Of a DNA stretch of 64,000 nt, positions 26,331 to 37,373 are shown one piece after another (the first letter of the stretch is position 1; every line of letters begins with the position of its first letter). Below the pieces are notes generated by a model. It worked only from the letters and a program-made list of their open reading frames with translations. It was not told the origin of the DNA and searched no databases. The stretch spans positions 11,350,457-11,414,456 of the forward strand of contig OZ035960.1 in assembly GCA_964034945.1 (NCBI GenBank), given 5' to 3'. Source of the stretch: Chrysopilus asiliformis (taxonomy: Eukaryota; Arthropoda; Insecta; Diptera; Rhagionidae). A program made the translations under genes and the position numbers.

Positions 26331-27475
26331 TATTAAAGGATTCGTTACCCCCTCCTACCCTCATTTTCAATAGATTCTAAGGTGATCGAAAGACTAAAAA
26401 AAATGTTTGATAGAATTGCTATGGGGAATACTGGAGAGGATCGACCAGTTTTCTCATCAACGAACTTGCCCCTCATTTTTAGGACAGATTTAAAGATCAC
26501 ATTGCGTACACATCGCGCCCGGAATCGTTCAAAAGCGTCATATATCACACAACATGATTTTCTTTTTCAACGAGTGGTAGTTTTGAGGTCAAATGGCCAA
26601 GAAGCGAGTTCCGATATAGAAAATTTATCGAAAGTTGTGATATAAGACCCTCTGCAATAGATAGTTTGGTAGTAATGTACCTTAGCAGAGAATTGATATC
26701 TGTATGTGTATAAAAACGATTCACTTGGAAAAAAAATGACAAAAGCATAAAAGATTGACCAAAAAACAAGTTTTCGTAAAAAATTCTCACAATAGAATAT
26801 TTTATTTACAGTTGAATGATATACGCGGATATAAGCATAATGAAAAGTGAAAAAGATCAATGGAGGATGTAAGGTATTGCAACCGAATATGGACCACCTC
26901 GGATTTAAAATAATAATGAACGGCGGTTATTTTTTAAAGGAAACTAACAGAAAACCAAAAGAATATGCAGAAAATTCACAAGAATATGTAATAAAATTGT
27001 AATAAATATTCCTCGCAAAATTTGCCATTTCGTGCCTAGATCCAAATAGTTTGTCTGTTTCAGACAAAAGTATATTTTTTAAAATTTACTGCTGCCGTGA
27101 TTATGCCATAAAGTTTGGTTAGGAGAGAGAAAGTTTGCCTGGCAGAGAGAAAATTTGGATTTCTCAAATAAACGAAGAAGTGTGGGTTTATGAAATAATA
27201 ACAAGTATAAAATTTAGCGCTTAACTCTCTAGCCGGAATGCCCGCCTAAATTCGGGCTTCAGGGAATTCGCTTGTTTATAACGGGTAACAATTTTAATCG
27301 CCGGAAATCGCCGGGACGTGTTACACTGACTTTTGTAAGTTATAGCTTTACATGCTGGAAAAAATTTAGCCCTGTACGTTGTCTTGCTTACGGTCTGTCG
27401 CAAGTTGAAAGTCATATTTTGGTGAATTTTTTTCGGAAATATTCCGGTTAGAAGGTTAAAAAAATAAAATAAGTA

Positions 27476-28388
27476 AAGGGTGTTTTTTGAAGCCCGATAG
27501 AACTTCAAATTTTAAAAAGTAACACAAAATATTAAATTTTAATCAAATTTTTTTATTTATTCGAAGGATCAATACATGGCATTAACATTTGAAAATGATT
27601 TCGGGCATATGGCCACCGCGGTTGTTCTTGACGAAGCGCATTCTGGACATCCAATTTTGGGTCACTTTTTCGAGCACTGTTGGCCGTATGTCACGAATAA
27701 CACGAACAATGTTGGCCTCCAAGGCGTCAATTGTTGCTGGTTTATCAGCATAAACCAGCGACTTCACGTAGCCCCACAAGAAATAATCGAGAGGTGTCAA
27801 ATCGCACGTCCTTGGAGGCCAATTGACAGGTCGAAATCAAGTTATCGCCAAATTTTGATTTCAATAAGTCGATGGTTGCGGTCGCCGTATGGCACGTAGC
27901 GCCATCCTGTTGAAACCACAAGTCAGCTACACCAATATCTTGAATTTTTGGCAACAAAAACTCATTGATCATTCCTCTGTAGCGAGCTCTATTGACAGCA
28001 ACACGCACTCCTTCCGCCTTTTTAAAGAAATACGGTCCGATGATGCTACTGCAGCAATATTCTCATTACTACGGGCTGTACGCACTCTTGTTGATGCATG
28101 AATGTCTAATAGTGTAAAATTAGTTCGAAATTTGATGATTGTTTCACGAATAGTGTGTTCAATGGGACGATTATGACGACCAAAATGTAAACGAAGAGCT
28201 CTATAACAATTCCTAACTGATTTGGAAATAAGTTTCCACAATTAGTAAACGTTGTTCACACGTAAGTCTATTCATGATGATTTGCCAGAGTATACTGATC
28301 ATAAATGTCAAAAAGTGAGCGCAGTATAACAGCTCGTTTGACAGTTAACCCTTTCGTAAGTTCTGTCTAAGCAAAAAAAAACACCCTT
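27476..28388 (-). mobile_element. Degenerate mariner-like element with TA target duplication
   Basis: Ends AAGGGTGTTTTTT in inverted orientation, flanked by TA at 27474-27475 and 28389-28390. The length of 913 bp is shorter than the usual 1.3 kb because the middle of the transposase is deleted. Confidence 0.85.
27582..28275 (-). pseudogene. Broken mariner-like transposase
   Basis: On the minus strand the N-terminus (MNRLTCEQRLLIVETYF) starts at 28275, and a recognisable helix-turn-helix region follows in another frame (CYRALRLHFGRHNRPIEHTI). After ENIAAV the sequence jumps to PYFFKKAEGV, skipping the part that should hold the first catalytic Asp. WFQQDGATCHT (second Asp) and DYFLWGYVKSLVYADKP (third Asp region) remain, again in different frames. 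At least three frameshifts plus one internal deletion, so dead. It belongs to the insect mariner-like family with DNA-binding HTH and DDE domains. Confidence 0.85.
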
Positions 28389-28572
28389 TATAATTAAGAA
28401 ATATCGGGTAAAGCTCACAAATATTCAAGAGGTTTCGAACGTGAGATATTGTTGTAGTCTATATTAGAAGGTGGTCCATACTGAGAGGCAGTACCTTACT
28501 GTCCAGTTTTAGGTCAATTTTTATATTAGCATTTATTTCTTTGAAAGGGGAAAGTTAACAAAATATGAAATT

Positions 28573-28598
28573 TATAAAAGCGTGCGAAATGATCCACT
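28573..28598 (+). promoter_or_regulatory. TATA box and shared block of JHBP gene 2
   Basis: TATAAAAG at 28573-28580, then CGTGCGAAATGATCCA. Nearly the same words in the same spacing precede genes 3 and 4. It is 80 bp from the ATG. Confidence 0.65.
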
Positions 28599-28652
28599 TT
28601 TTTCCACTTTTACTTTGAACTTCTTCTCTGAGAGTTATTCAGTTATCCTACA

Positions 28653-30348
28653 ATGGAATTAAGACAATTTCTTTTTTGTGTTCTGTTCATATGGTGTTCT
28701 GCAGCAGAAAAACTTCGTACGTTTTCAATAAAAATAAAAATAAAAGTGATATTCCGGTAACAAATAATTGATTTTTTTTGAAATTTTTTAGCTAGTGATA
28801 TTCCATTGTGCAAAGCAGGTGACGGAAAGTGTATTGGACGAGTAACAACTCAAATAATCCACAATCATTATATACTTGGACGGCCGGATATGGGTATTCC
28901 CCCATTTGATCCGTTTAACATAACTAAAGTTGTTGTGTCTCGACAAACTGAAGGAATTTTGGATTTCCGTTGTGTTGCGACTAATGTAGTTGTTGGTGGT
29001 TTTAAGGATGTTACCAATGTCACAATGGTGTAAGTAACTTAAAACCCGATATATGCAAACATTTTTCACCTTTGATTGTTGCTTAATGTGTAGTTTTTTG
29101 TTGCAAAACTTAAGAGTCGATATCTCAAACACTCAGAAAAATGTCAGGTCGACTTTTTGTCAGGTTAACTCTGACCTCTAGCTGGCTGACAGAGGTTTCC
29201 ATTACATGACATTACATCCTCGAAATGCCTATCTAAGGTCAACTCGTCCAGCTCCCAAGGCCCTACTTCACCTGCTGGTGGCTTAATTTCAGAATTTCTC
29301 CGGCCACAGGTCAACACAAGTTTTACTTTCCCTCATGCAGGCGAACGCGCGCCTTGCATAGGCTCAATTTTCCTGCCCGAGGCCAATTACGCCGTATATA
29401 GGTCGTCGAGTTAGCCTCCATTTTTCTGAGTGTATATTGAATTATATCGTTATTTCAAAAAATCGGTTTTTTGTGTTTCTTTCGAAAACTAACGGGTCAA
29501 TATATGAGATGAATTGAAAAGAATTATATTTGCCATAATTGTGTATTGCAATATTATCCACTATCTGTTACCGTTAGAGAGATATTTTTATTAAAAAAAA
29601 TAATAAAATAGACTTTTGTGAATTACTTGCAAACTAACGGTTTGTCGAAAAAGCACTTAAAAAAAGAATTAAAAATATTAAAATCCTCTATATTTTTGCC
29701 TTTTGCCGTAAATTGATATCTCTTACCGTTATCGAGATATTTCAGATTTCGTAAAGTTAAAATTCATATTTTTAAATCAGATATTTTTTCCAATGTTTCT
29801 TGCGTATTTTCAAATACACATTTTTTTTAAATAAAAATTAGGGGTTTTCAAAGAGATCCTGCAAAAAGTAAATTCGAGGTGCACTCCATAATACCAACGC
29901 TCACGATTAGGGGAAAATATAATGCAACTGGAAGTATTCTGTTTGTGCCACTTGATGGTGATGGCGATTTTGAAATTATAGCAACCGATGTGGAATTCAA
30001 GAGTAAATTCAAGCCAACTATTCGCATTAAAAACGGACACAAGTATCTAGGAATCGATAAATTGAAGATTCTTTTGTTGCCAAGAAAGTAAGTGCATGCA
30101 ATTATTCGGTTTTTAATTAGAAAAAATTTTTTTTTAAATTTTTCAGAGTAACAATGAAATTGACAAATTTGTTCCGTGGCAACAAAATACTGGGCGACAA
30201 TTTCAATGAATTTTTGAATGAGAATTGGTGGCTAGTTTGGCAGGAATATTCACCAATTTTCTATGATACTCACGTCAAAGTATTTAAAAGTTTATCACAA
30301 GGATTTTTTGATAGATTCTCCTACGATGATTTATACTTGCCGGATTAG
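28653..30348 (+). CDS. JHBP/takeout family gene 2, 4 exons
   Basis: Exons 28653-28716, 28792-29029, 29842-30087 and 30147-30348 give 249 residues with no internal stop. Exon lengths (64, 238, 246, 202) are identical to gene 1. The signal peptide is MELRQFLFCVLFIWCSAA. Cys28 and Cys35 are present, with GRPDMGIPP, GFQRDPAKSKF, NATGS (possible glycosylation at Asn128) and the C-terminal YDDLYLPD. Oddities: the aromatic position FRW/FKW of genes 1 and 3 is FRC here, adding an unpaired cysteine, and the conserved NENWRE/RD is NENWWL. Intron 2 contains a complete CACTCAG MITE (29130-29432). It lies 0.8 kb upstream of gene 3 on the same strand. Closest to genes 1, 3 and 4 by sequence. It appears functional; the Cys could alter folding or the binding pocket (inference). 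Confidence 0.94.
29130..29432 (-). mobile_element. CACTCAG MITE, copy 2, in intron 2 of JHBP gene 2
   Basis: Same ends as copies 1 and 3 but in opposite orientation; 303 bp. The right flank is TA, the left flank is AA, so the target duplication is degraded on one side. It lies wholly within an intron and does not touch the splice sites. Confidence 0.85.
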
Positions 30349-31029
30349 TTTTTAAAAAATTGCCACAGGTATTAACTTGCTATGTAATTAAAAAGCTTTT
30401 AGCTAGTTAAACAAAAATACGTGTCCAAAAAATACACGATAAGTTATCATATTTATTTTTTTAATTTAATTTTAATCTCAAAAGATTTTAAGTTCTTTCC
30501 AGTTTTTTTGACTATTCAAAAACTTATACAAAAAACCAGATTCAATTTCTGGTCCAACCGTGATTAGTTTGCAATTGGAAGAACTTGAGAAAAAAATTTA
30601 ACTAAATTATTTGGAGTTATTTATTTGAATTTCTAAATTCCCGTCATAAAGGGTACGATGGCCACTTTTGGCAATAGAGGATGTTTATTAGTTTAAAATT
30701 AATAATATCATACAATTTATATATTCATTATTTGATTTGCAGTTAATTTTCTTTGCCATCAATTAATGTATAAACTTGTACATCTAAATATGGTGTAAAT
30801 AAACGTTAAAAATAGAAACCAAGGTTTGCTCTTTTTGGATTCGTTAGCACAAGAACACGTTATCCAAATTAATCAAAATTCTTATATAAAGTCGAAAGTG
30901 AAGATTTTTAAAGAATATGTTAAAAATAGAAGGACAAAAAAATTCAGTTTTGGAACATCGAAATCTATACGAATAAATTTTTTTTTTTTGATGCAAAAAT
31001 TTTTGAAAGTGTTTAGGAATGATGGAATT

Positions 31030-31056
31030 TATAAAAGCTTGTGAAATGATCTCATA
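31030..31056 (+). promoter_or_regulatory. TATA box and shared block of JHBP gene 3
   Basis: TATAAAAG at 31030-31037 followed by CTTGTGAAATGATCTCAT. The block GAAATGATCTCAT is identical to that of gene 4. It is 111 bp from the ATG. Confidence 0.7.
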
Positions 31057-31140
31057 ATGGTCATTTTTACTTAGAAGTTCTTAACTGAGAGTTATACTGA
31101 ATTGAATTTCCTTTTAAAATAGTTTTAAGCGATCCTTAAA

Positions 31141-32702
31141 ATGGATTTAAGACAATTTCTTGTTTGTGTGCTGCTGATTGGATTTTCCACGGCAAAAAAA
31201 CTTCGTACGTTTACAATGTTTGATATTATAGTTAAATAAAAATCAAAAGTGATACGAAATAATTGAAATTATTTTTATTTATTTATTTTTACTTTAAAAT
31301 TTAAAGCAAGTGATATTCCGTTGTGCAAAGCGGGAGACGTCAAGTGTATTTCACGAGTGTCAACTGATTTGATTCGTACCCATTATCACCTGGGAAGGCC
31401 GGATATGGGTATTCCACCACTTGACCCATTCAAAATTGATCAACTTGTGATATCCCGACAAGATCAGATTTTAAATTTCCGCTGGGTACTTAGTGATATC
31501 GAAGTTAGAGGTCTAGCGAAAATCGATATTACTAAAATAGTGTAAGTTTTACATATAATGACAACACGTCGTGGAATGGCCAGAACAGACTCGGATTTAG
31601 GCCGGTGTCCCGGAAATCAAACTTTTTTCCCGAAAATTAAACTTGGAAAAAATTTCAAGTCGCTAGCTCAACGCGTTTTCGAATTATTTAGGATACGTGC
31701 AGCGGACGAACCCACAGGCAGACTGACAGACCGACAGACCGACAGACCGAAAGACCGACAGCACGGACATCCTCACAATTTTTCCTGAAAGTATTTTAGT
31801 TATCTATTTATGACGGTCGCCGTTCACACGACCATTACATTTGGCCGAATTTTTGTCCCTGTTGAGATCTTTTAAATAAATTTTGAAGCGTTAAAAATTT
31901 TCATAAGTCCAAATCAACCGTTTTATGTTGCTTTTATTTTTGAGGTCAGATCCCTACTTAAATTTTTTTTAAATTTTTAGTACACTGTAAAAGTTTGTTT
32001 AAAAAAAAATTTTTTTTTTCGAATTTCCTAACTGGATTACACTTATAGTAAATTTTTGTCACAAAATCTCGAATGATGTATCATAACACGATTTTTTCTG
32101 GTAAAAATACTTATTTAAACACTTTTTATTATTCTTGCCTTGAGAATATAACTATTGCTTGGATTTTTAAATTTGTTTTTTCATTCGAAATTAGCGGGTT
32201 TGAAAGAGATCCAACAAAAAGCAAATTTGAAATGGTAGCTAACATTCCAAGGCTTTCACTTAAAGGAAAATATAATGCAACTGGAAGAGTACTAATCGTG
32301 CCAGTTGAAGGAGACGGAGATTTTGAGATAGTAGAAACCGATCTTCGCTTAGAGGCGAAATTCAAGCCAACTATTCAAATCATAAATGGTAAAAGGCATT
32401 TGCAGATCAATAGGATAAAGATTCGTGCCTTACCGAAGAAGTATGTGATGGAATATTTTTTTGTTATGAACGTTTTTTATTAAATAATTGGCATTTCCAG
32501 ATTCGTAATTCATTTAACAAATCTATTCAATGGCAACAAAATCCTCACCGACAGCATTAATCTTTTCTTGAATGAGAATTGGCGAGAAGTTTGGCAGCAA
32601 TACGCCCCAACCATATATGAAGCTCTTACTGGCATGTTGAAAAGTATTTATCAAGGTGTATTTGATGAATATTCTTATGATGACATTTTTTTGCCTGATT
32701 AG
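31141..32702 (+). CDS. JHBP/takeout family gene 3, 4 exons
   Basis: Exons 31141-31204, 31307-31541, 32195-32440 and 32501-32702 encode 248 residues. Exon 2 is one codon shorter than in genes 1 and 2. Signal peptide MDLRQFLVCVLLIGFSTA is followed by KKLP. Cys28 and Cys35 lie in LCKAGDVKC; then GRPDMGIPP, GFERDPTKSKF, NATGR (Asn127), FLNENWREVW and YDDIFLPD. The first half of exon 2 is almost identical in DNA to that of gene 4, while the second half differs far more. Intron 2 holds a GTCY-type repeat (about 31600-31800). The donor of intron 3 is GTATGT. An AATAAA-like hexamer occurs near 32819. No defect seen; predicted secreted ligand carrier. Confidence 0.95.
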
Positions 32703-33243
32703 ATAACAAAATATAGTAGTTTTCGTAAATTTTGTGTCATTAAAATTAGCTGATTTATTAACTATGTTCAAAAGGTTTTATTTACATTGTGATTATTTTT
32801 GGTTTGAATATTATTTACAATAAATTGTTATTTTTAATAGAAGCTTCTAATAAAAAAAATTAAAAAAGTGTTGTTTTAATTGTGAATATAAGGTTTTTTT
32901 TGTACTTTTTGATGGAAATAGTTTGATGGAAATAGTAAAAGAACTTTAGATGTTATTTCATTAACATCGGACAACTTTTTCTATCAAAAAATGCATACAA
33001 ACGAAAATTTGCATACTTTTAGGGAGGCGAAAAAAGAATTCTTTCACATATTTAAGTTTCATCAGGATCTGAGAGTTATGTACATCTCGTGTGGTTTACT
33101 TGTTAGACTTGAACCCTTTTATTCGAATTTGCTTTTCACATGCGAATTATATGTGCAGACAAAAATTGAATGGAAGCGATTCCATTGTATGATGGGAATA
33201 ATTACATTTTTTCCCTCAAATCCTGGAGCACTTTTCAATCCAA

Positions 33244-33825
33244 AAAACATAACAAAAGCTATAATTGCCAGTCTGGCAAAAATTTGAAAACCCATATGGT
33301 GATATGACATTGTTCGAAGTTTAAATGAACGGCGAACAGTTGTACCAAAATTCCACTTTCAAGTCAAACTTTTCAATAAGATTTTTTTAAACTTATTCCA
33401 ATCGAATTTTTATGTATGGGAGTTTTATGTAGAATCATATCATTAATAACTTTTGTTCTTGGCCTTTTTTGATAAGATGCACCGTGTTTGAGATATTCGC
33501 AAAAAACGTTTTCGTTCGTATGTGGGGTACCCCCCCTAACGGTCCAATTTTTCCCGTTAACGAACTTAGCCTCGCATTTTACGAAAAACGGATCCACGCA
33601 AAATTTCAAGTCTCTAGCTCAATCCGTGCGCTCGCAATCCGCGCCACAGACGGACGGACGGACGGACAGATGGACGGACAGACGGACGGACATGCAAAAT
33701 TCAACTTTTTTTTATCATTCTAAACATACTGGTGTAACTCATTTTTTTGTGTGATGACGGGATCTTGGCGTTACAAACGGTAAGGCAAATCCAATATACC
33801 CTTTGGTTTCACCATACGGGGATAA
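33244..33825 (+). repeat. GTCY-type repeat (AACAAAAGCTATAATTGCC family)
   Basis: Left CATAACAAAAGCTATAATTG, right TTTCACCATACGGGG, with CGGACGGACGGACAGATGG at 33650-33690. Lies 0.5 kb past JHBP gene 3. Confidence 0.7.
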
Positions 33826-34650
33826 AAAGTCCATAAATTCAAAGACGGTTTTTCTTAGGCTTTCTGAAAGAATAGAGATTGTTTTAAAGAACTCTTCTTG
33901 AAAGTTCCAAAATTTCAGAAAAATTTTGAAAATATTTGCCATCGTGATACCACAACCAAAAATATTCTCTGGTTAGTATATTATATTTTCGAATAGGTAC
34001 TACAAGTAATGGAAGTTTCAGGGCTTGGAATATGTGGCTGAAAGAAGTATGAAGAGGAAGTGTGTATCCTGTGTAAGTGAATCTGAAAAGTGTGAGAGTA
34101 AAGCTAGAGTGTAAGAGAATTTTATAATAGTAAAAAATACCAATATAGCACAGAAATCGGAATAATTGGGAAAAGCCAACGTGAAATTTTTGCGAATGAT
34201 CGATCAATGAGATTTTTCCGTAAATTCTATGAGTAGATTCGATAGATTTTTGATTTCAAAAACTCCATTAAAAACTTGATATCTATGAAAAACTTCCAAA
34301 ATGCTATGAAAATGGTTTTATAAAAATAATGACTTTTTTGTCATAGGTTCTAAAACCATACTTCAATGGATTGCAACTCACGCCCAAAATTTTCAAAGAG
34401 TTTAAAAAGTTTTTTATAGATATAACGAATTATTTTTCTGAGTGTGGATGATTGGAACGATTCCGCATAAAATTTCTGACATCGTCACTAAAAAGCTAAG
34501 ACGGCTAGATAGAAAAGCTTCCCAGAAACTTGAGGAATTATAGCGATTTTTTTGTTATCCCATACATTGTCGCATATGTTACAAATATTTTGGCAATGGG
34601 ATCTGCAAATAGTTTAGAAATTGCTGAAAGAACCATGCAGGATTCGATGT
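33826..34650. other. No gene seen
   Basis: Between two GTCY repeats. One minus-strand frame of 107 codons has no recognisable motif. Confidence 0.55.
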
Positions 34651-35525
34651 TTTTATACCCGTATGGTGAAACCAAAGGGTATATGAGGCGTCAAAAGCTA
34701 GAGTGGACCAACCCACATGTCGAAATCGTGAATTTTTTCGTGTTTGAATCACTATTGCGAGTGAGTTTTTAGACAAAAATGTTTGGATGCACCAAACAAC
34801 GTTTCAACATTGAGTAATAAAGTCCACAGATTTTTTTTTTCCAAAAATTTTCAGTCAATAATAGTACAGAGTGGAAAAGCTTCAAAAACTCGATTATGTG
34901 GGTTGGCCCACTCTAGCTTTTAACTTTGCCTTACCGTTTGTAACGCCAAGATCCCGTCATCACACACAAAAATGAATTACACCAGTGTGTTTAGAATGGT
35001 AAAAATAATTAATTTTTGCATGTCCGTCCGTCGGTCTGTCTGTCCGTCTGTCTGTCCGTCTGTCTGTCCGTCTGTCTGTCCGTCTGTCCGTCTGTCCGTC
35101 TGTCCGTCTGTCCGTCTGTCCGTCCGTCCGTCCGTCTGTGGCGCGGATTGCGGGCGCATGGATTGAGCTAGAGACTTGAAATTTTATGCAGATCCGTTTT
35201 TCGTAAAATGCGAGGCTAAGTTCGGTAATGGGCATAAATGGACCATTAGGTGGGGTACCCCCCATACGAACGAAAACGTTTTTTGTGTATATCTCAAAAA
35301 CAGTGCATCTTATCAAAATAGTCCAAGAACAAAAGTTATTTAGGATATGATTCTACATAAAACTCCCATACATCAAAATCCGATTCGAATAAATTAAAAA
35401 AAATCTTTTTGGAAAGTTTGACTTCAAAGTGGAATTTTGGTACAACTTTTCTAATTTTGATACGAATATCACCATACGGGTTTTCAATAATTGCCAGATT
35501 GGCAATTATAGCTTTTGTTATGTTT
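34651..35525 (-). repeat. GTCY-type repeat with long microsatellite and nested inverted-repeat insert
   Basis: Minus-strand copy. 34690-34925 is an insertion bounded by AAAAGCTAGAGTGGACCAAC and inverse. The (CTGTCCGT)n tract at 35021-35140 is the longest in the window. Confidence 0.7.
35021..35140. repeat. (CTGTCCGT)n microsatellite
   Basis: About 120 bp of CCGT and CTGT units. Frames through it read as PSVCPSV or TDGQTDR and are not genes. Confidence 0.9.
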
Positions 35526-35537
35526 TATATACCCGGG

Positions 35538-35887
35538 CTAACTTTTGAACCATTTGGGGTTTCACATTTGTTGTACTTGCGTTTGAAAGGTGATATGCTC
35601 TAATTTCATTTTTAACGAGGAACGTCAGGGGATGTTATCTTAGACTCCACGATTTTTTAATGATCCCAAAGTTATCCCGGGGGCATAAAAAACGCCGAAA
35701 ACTGCATGTAAAAATCATGGTGTCTAAGATGGCATCTGACTATCGGCTTGCAAGGCAATTTGCTCTAGTTCCGTCAGAAAATCACTCATGTTCATGAGAC
35801 TAGAGCAAATTGAATTTCCAACGCATTTTGAAACGAATGTGAGACTCAAAAGTTAGTCAAGGGGGGATTCCGTGCATCTTTCTTTGG
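35538..35887. mobile_element. CTAACTTTTGA inverted-repeat element, copy 1
   Basis: CTAACTTTTGAACCATTTGG left, inverse CAAAAGTTAG right, extending to GTGCATCTTTCTTTGG. Related to 55528-55849. Confidence 0.6.
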
Positions 35888-36354
35888 CCTACTAGAAAAT
35901 ATAGCAACGATTTGACGTACGATTTTTCTACGTGTGCAACCGGGAAAAAGTTTTCTCTGTGGCGCATTTTTACTTTCTTCTACGGAGTATAAAAAAGTAT
36001 TGTATTTTTTGTTATTTTTCAGTGTAAAATTTCAGTTTTTTCTAAAATTTTCAAAATGTTTAACACCGTTTATCTTTTTAAGAAAATTATTTCATCAACA
36101 TGGTTTAGTTGATCAAATTTTCAACAGCCACTGAACTGATGGTCTTTGAACACAAAAAGTCCCGATATTTTTTATAAATTTGAATAATTTTCATGAAAAT
36201 GGTCACGTTTTTTAATTGATTTTTTTTACTAAAGGGTATGTGATGTAACCAAATTCGATTTTTTTGTATATTTATAAACTATTTTTAAAGGTGTTTTTTA
36301 CATTTGAATTTTTTTTTTGTACATTTGAAATTTACATTATTCATACAGGTTTTT

Positions 36355-36580
36355 ATGGAAATGTAATGAGGCGCGTCACGAATTTAATTTTTTTAAGTCA
36401 CAGCAGAGATAGAAAAAAACCCTGATCAACTGGTAGCCATATGAACAAAAAATTTAAAAGACTACTTTTTTTTAAATTTCAATAAGCAGATTTTCTTTTA
36501 GATATTTTACATTAGAGTTTATGCTTTAAAGTTCAAGGTATTTCAGGAATAGGTATATGTACTGAAAACCAAAATTTTTT
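36355..36580. repeat. Repeat shared with 25980-26330
   Basis: CGCGTCACGAATTTAATTTT and CCTGATCAACTGGTAGCC mirror the copy upstream of gene 2. No gene here. Confidence 0.45.
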
Positions 36581-37271
36581 TGTGTTTTTGAAAGTGGTTT
36601 TTAGAATTTTAACGGGATCTGATCCTGCTCAATGATTTTCTTGTTAGTCTATAGTAGTAGGTTTAGATTTTTTTTAAAATAGGCACTCTATACAAACTGC
36701 GCATTAAGACTAATTGGATGGCGTAAATTCTGTATTAATTTCCAAAGAAATCATCTGGTTTTTATTATAGAGAAGATTATTCAAATTGTGATCTGTTTTT
36801 GTTCTGACTGTTTCGTGTGATGCAATTTACATATTCATAAAACCAATCAATAAAATAGATAAAATCGAAAACACAATTTTTATTATAATAAGTCAATAAT
36901 GTTTTTGTGACATCCATATGTGTATGATAGATATTCTTGTGTTATTACGAGGTGAAAAAATCAAATTAGTTGGGCAAAATACATATATAGCTTTTCGTAG
37001 CAATATTACAAAAGATCATTTTGTTCCAAGTATATTCCCATAAAATTCCCCAAAAATTCTATATCAAGAGTTGTTCAATTAAAAAACCTTTAGATATTCT
37101 TTGTGTGCTGAACGTATTGACAGTAGAAAAGAAAAATGTAAAAATTCAAAAGAGGATAAACAAGTCCGCTTGGAGAATAACAAAAAATCTATATGAATAT
37201 ATATCAAACTCGATATTCAAAATTCTTAAAATAAAATAAAAATAGAATGAAAGTTGAGAATTGATGGAATT

Positions 37272-37298
37272 TATAAAAGCCCGAGAAATGATCTCATA
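37272..37298 (+). promoter_or_regulatory. TATA box and shared block of JHBP gene 4
   Basis: TATAAAAG at 37272-37279 followed by CCCGAGAAATGATCTCAT. Same block as gene 3; 102 bp from the ATG. Confidence 0.7.
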
Positions 37299-37373
37299 TG
37301 TTCACTTTTAATTTGAAGTTCCTTACTAAAAGTGTTTTTGTTGAATCGAATTAATTTTTTGAAGCAACCTAAA

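Larger units (their letters stand above)
26869..28499. mobile_element. 1.6-kb terminal-inverted-repeat element hosting a nested mariner
   Basis: GTAAGGTATTGC...ATGGACCACCT at the left end is matched in inverse by the right end (AGGTGGTCCATACTGAGAGG then GTACCTTAC), an imperfect repeat of about 31 bp. Apart from the nested mariner (27476-28388) I see no coding sequence. Superfamily not recognised. Confidence 0.6.

Noticed and set aside
34972..35316. Frames reading PSVCPSVCPSV or TDGQTDRRTD on both strands
   Set aside because: They are translations of the (CTGTCCGT)n microsatellite, not protein genes.
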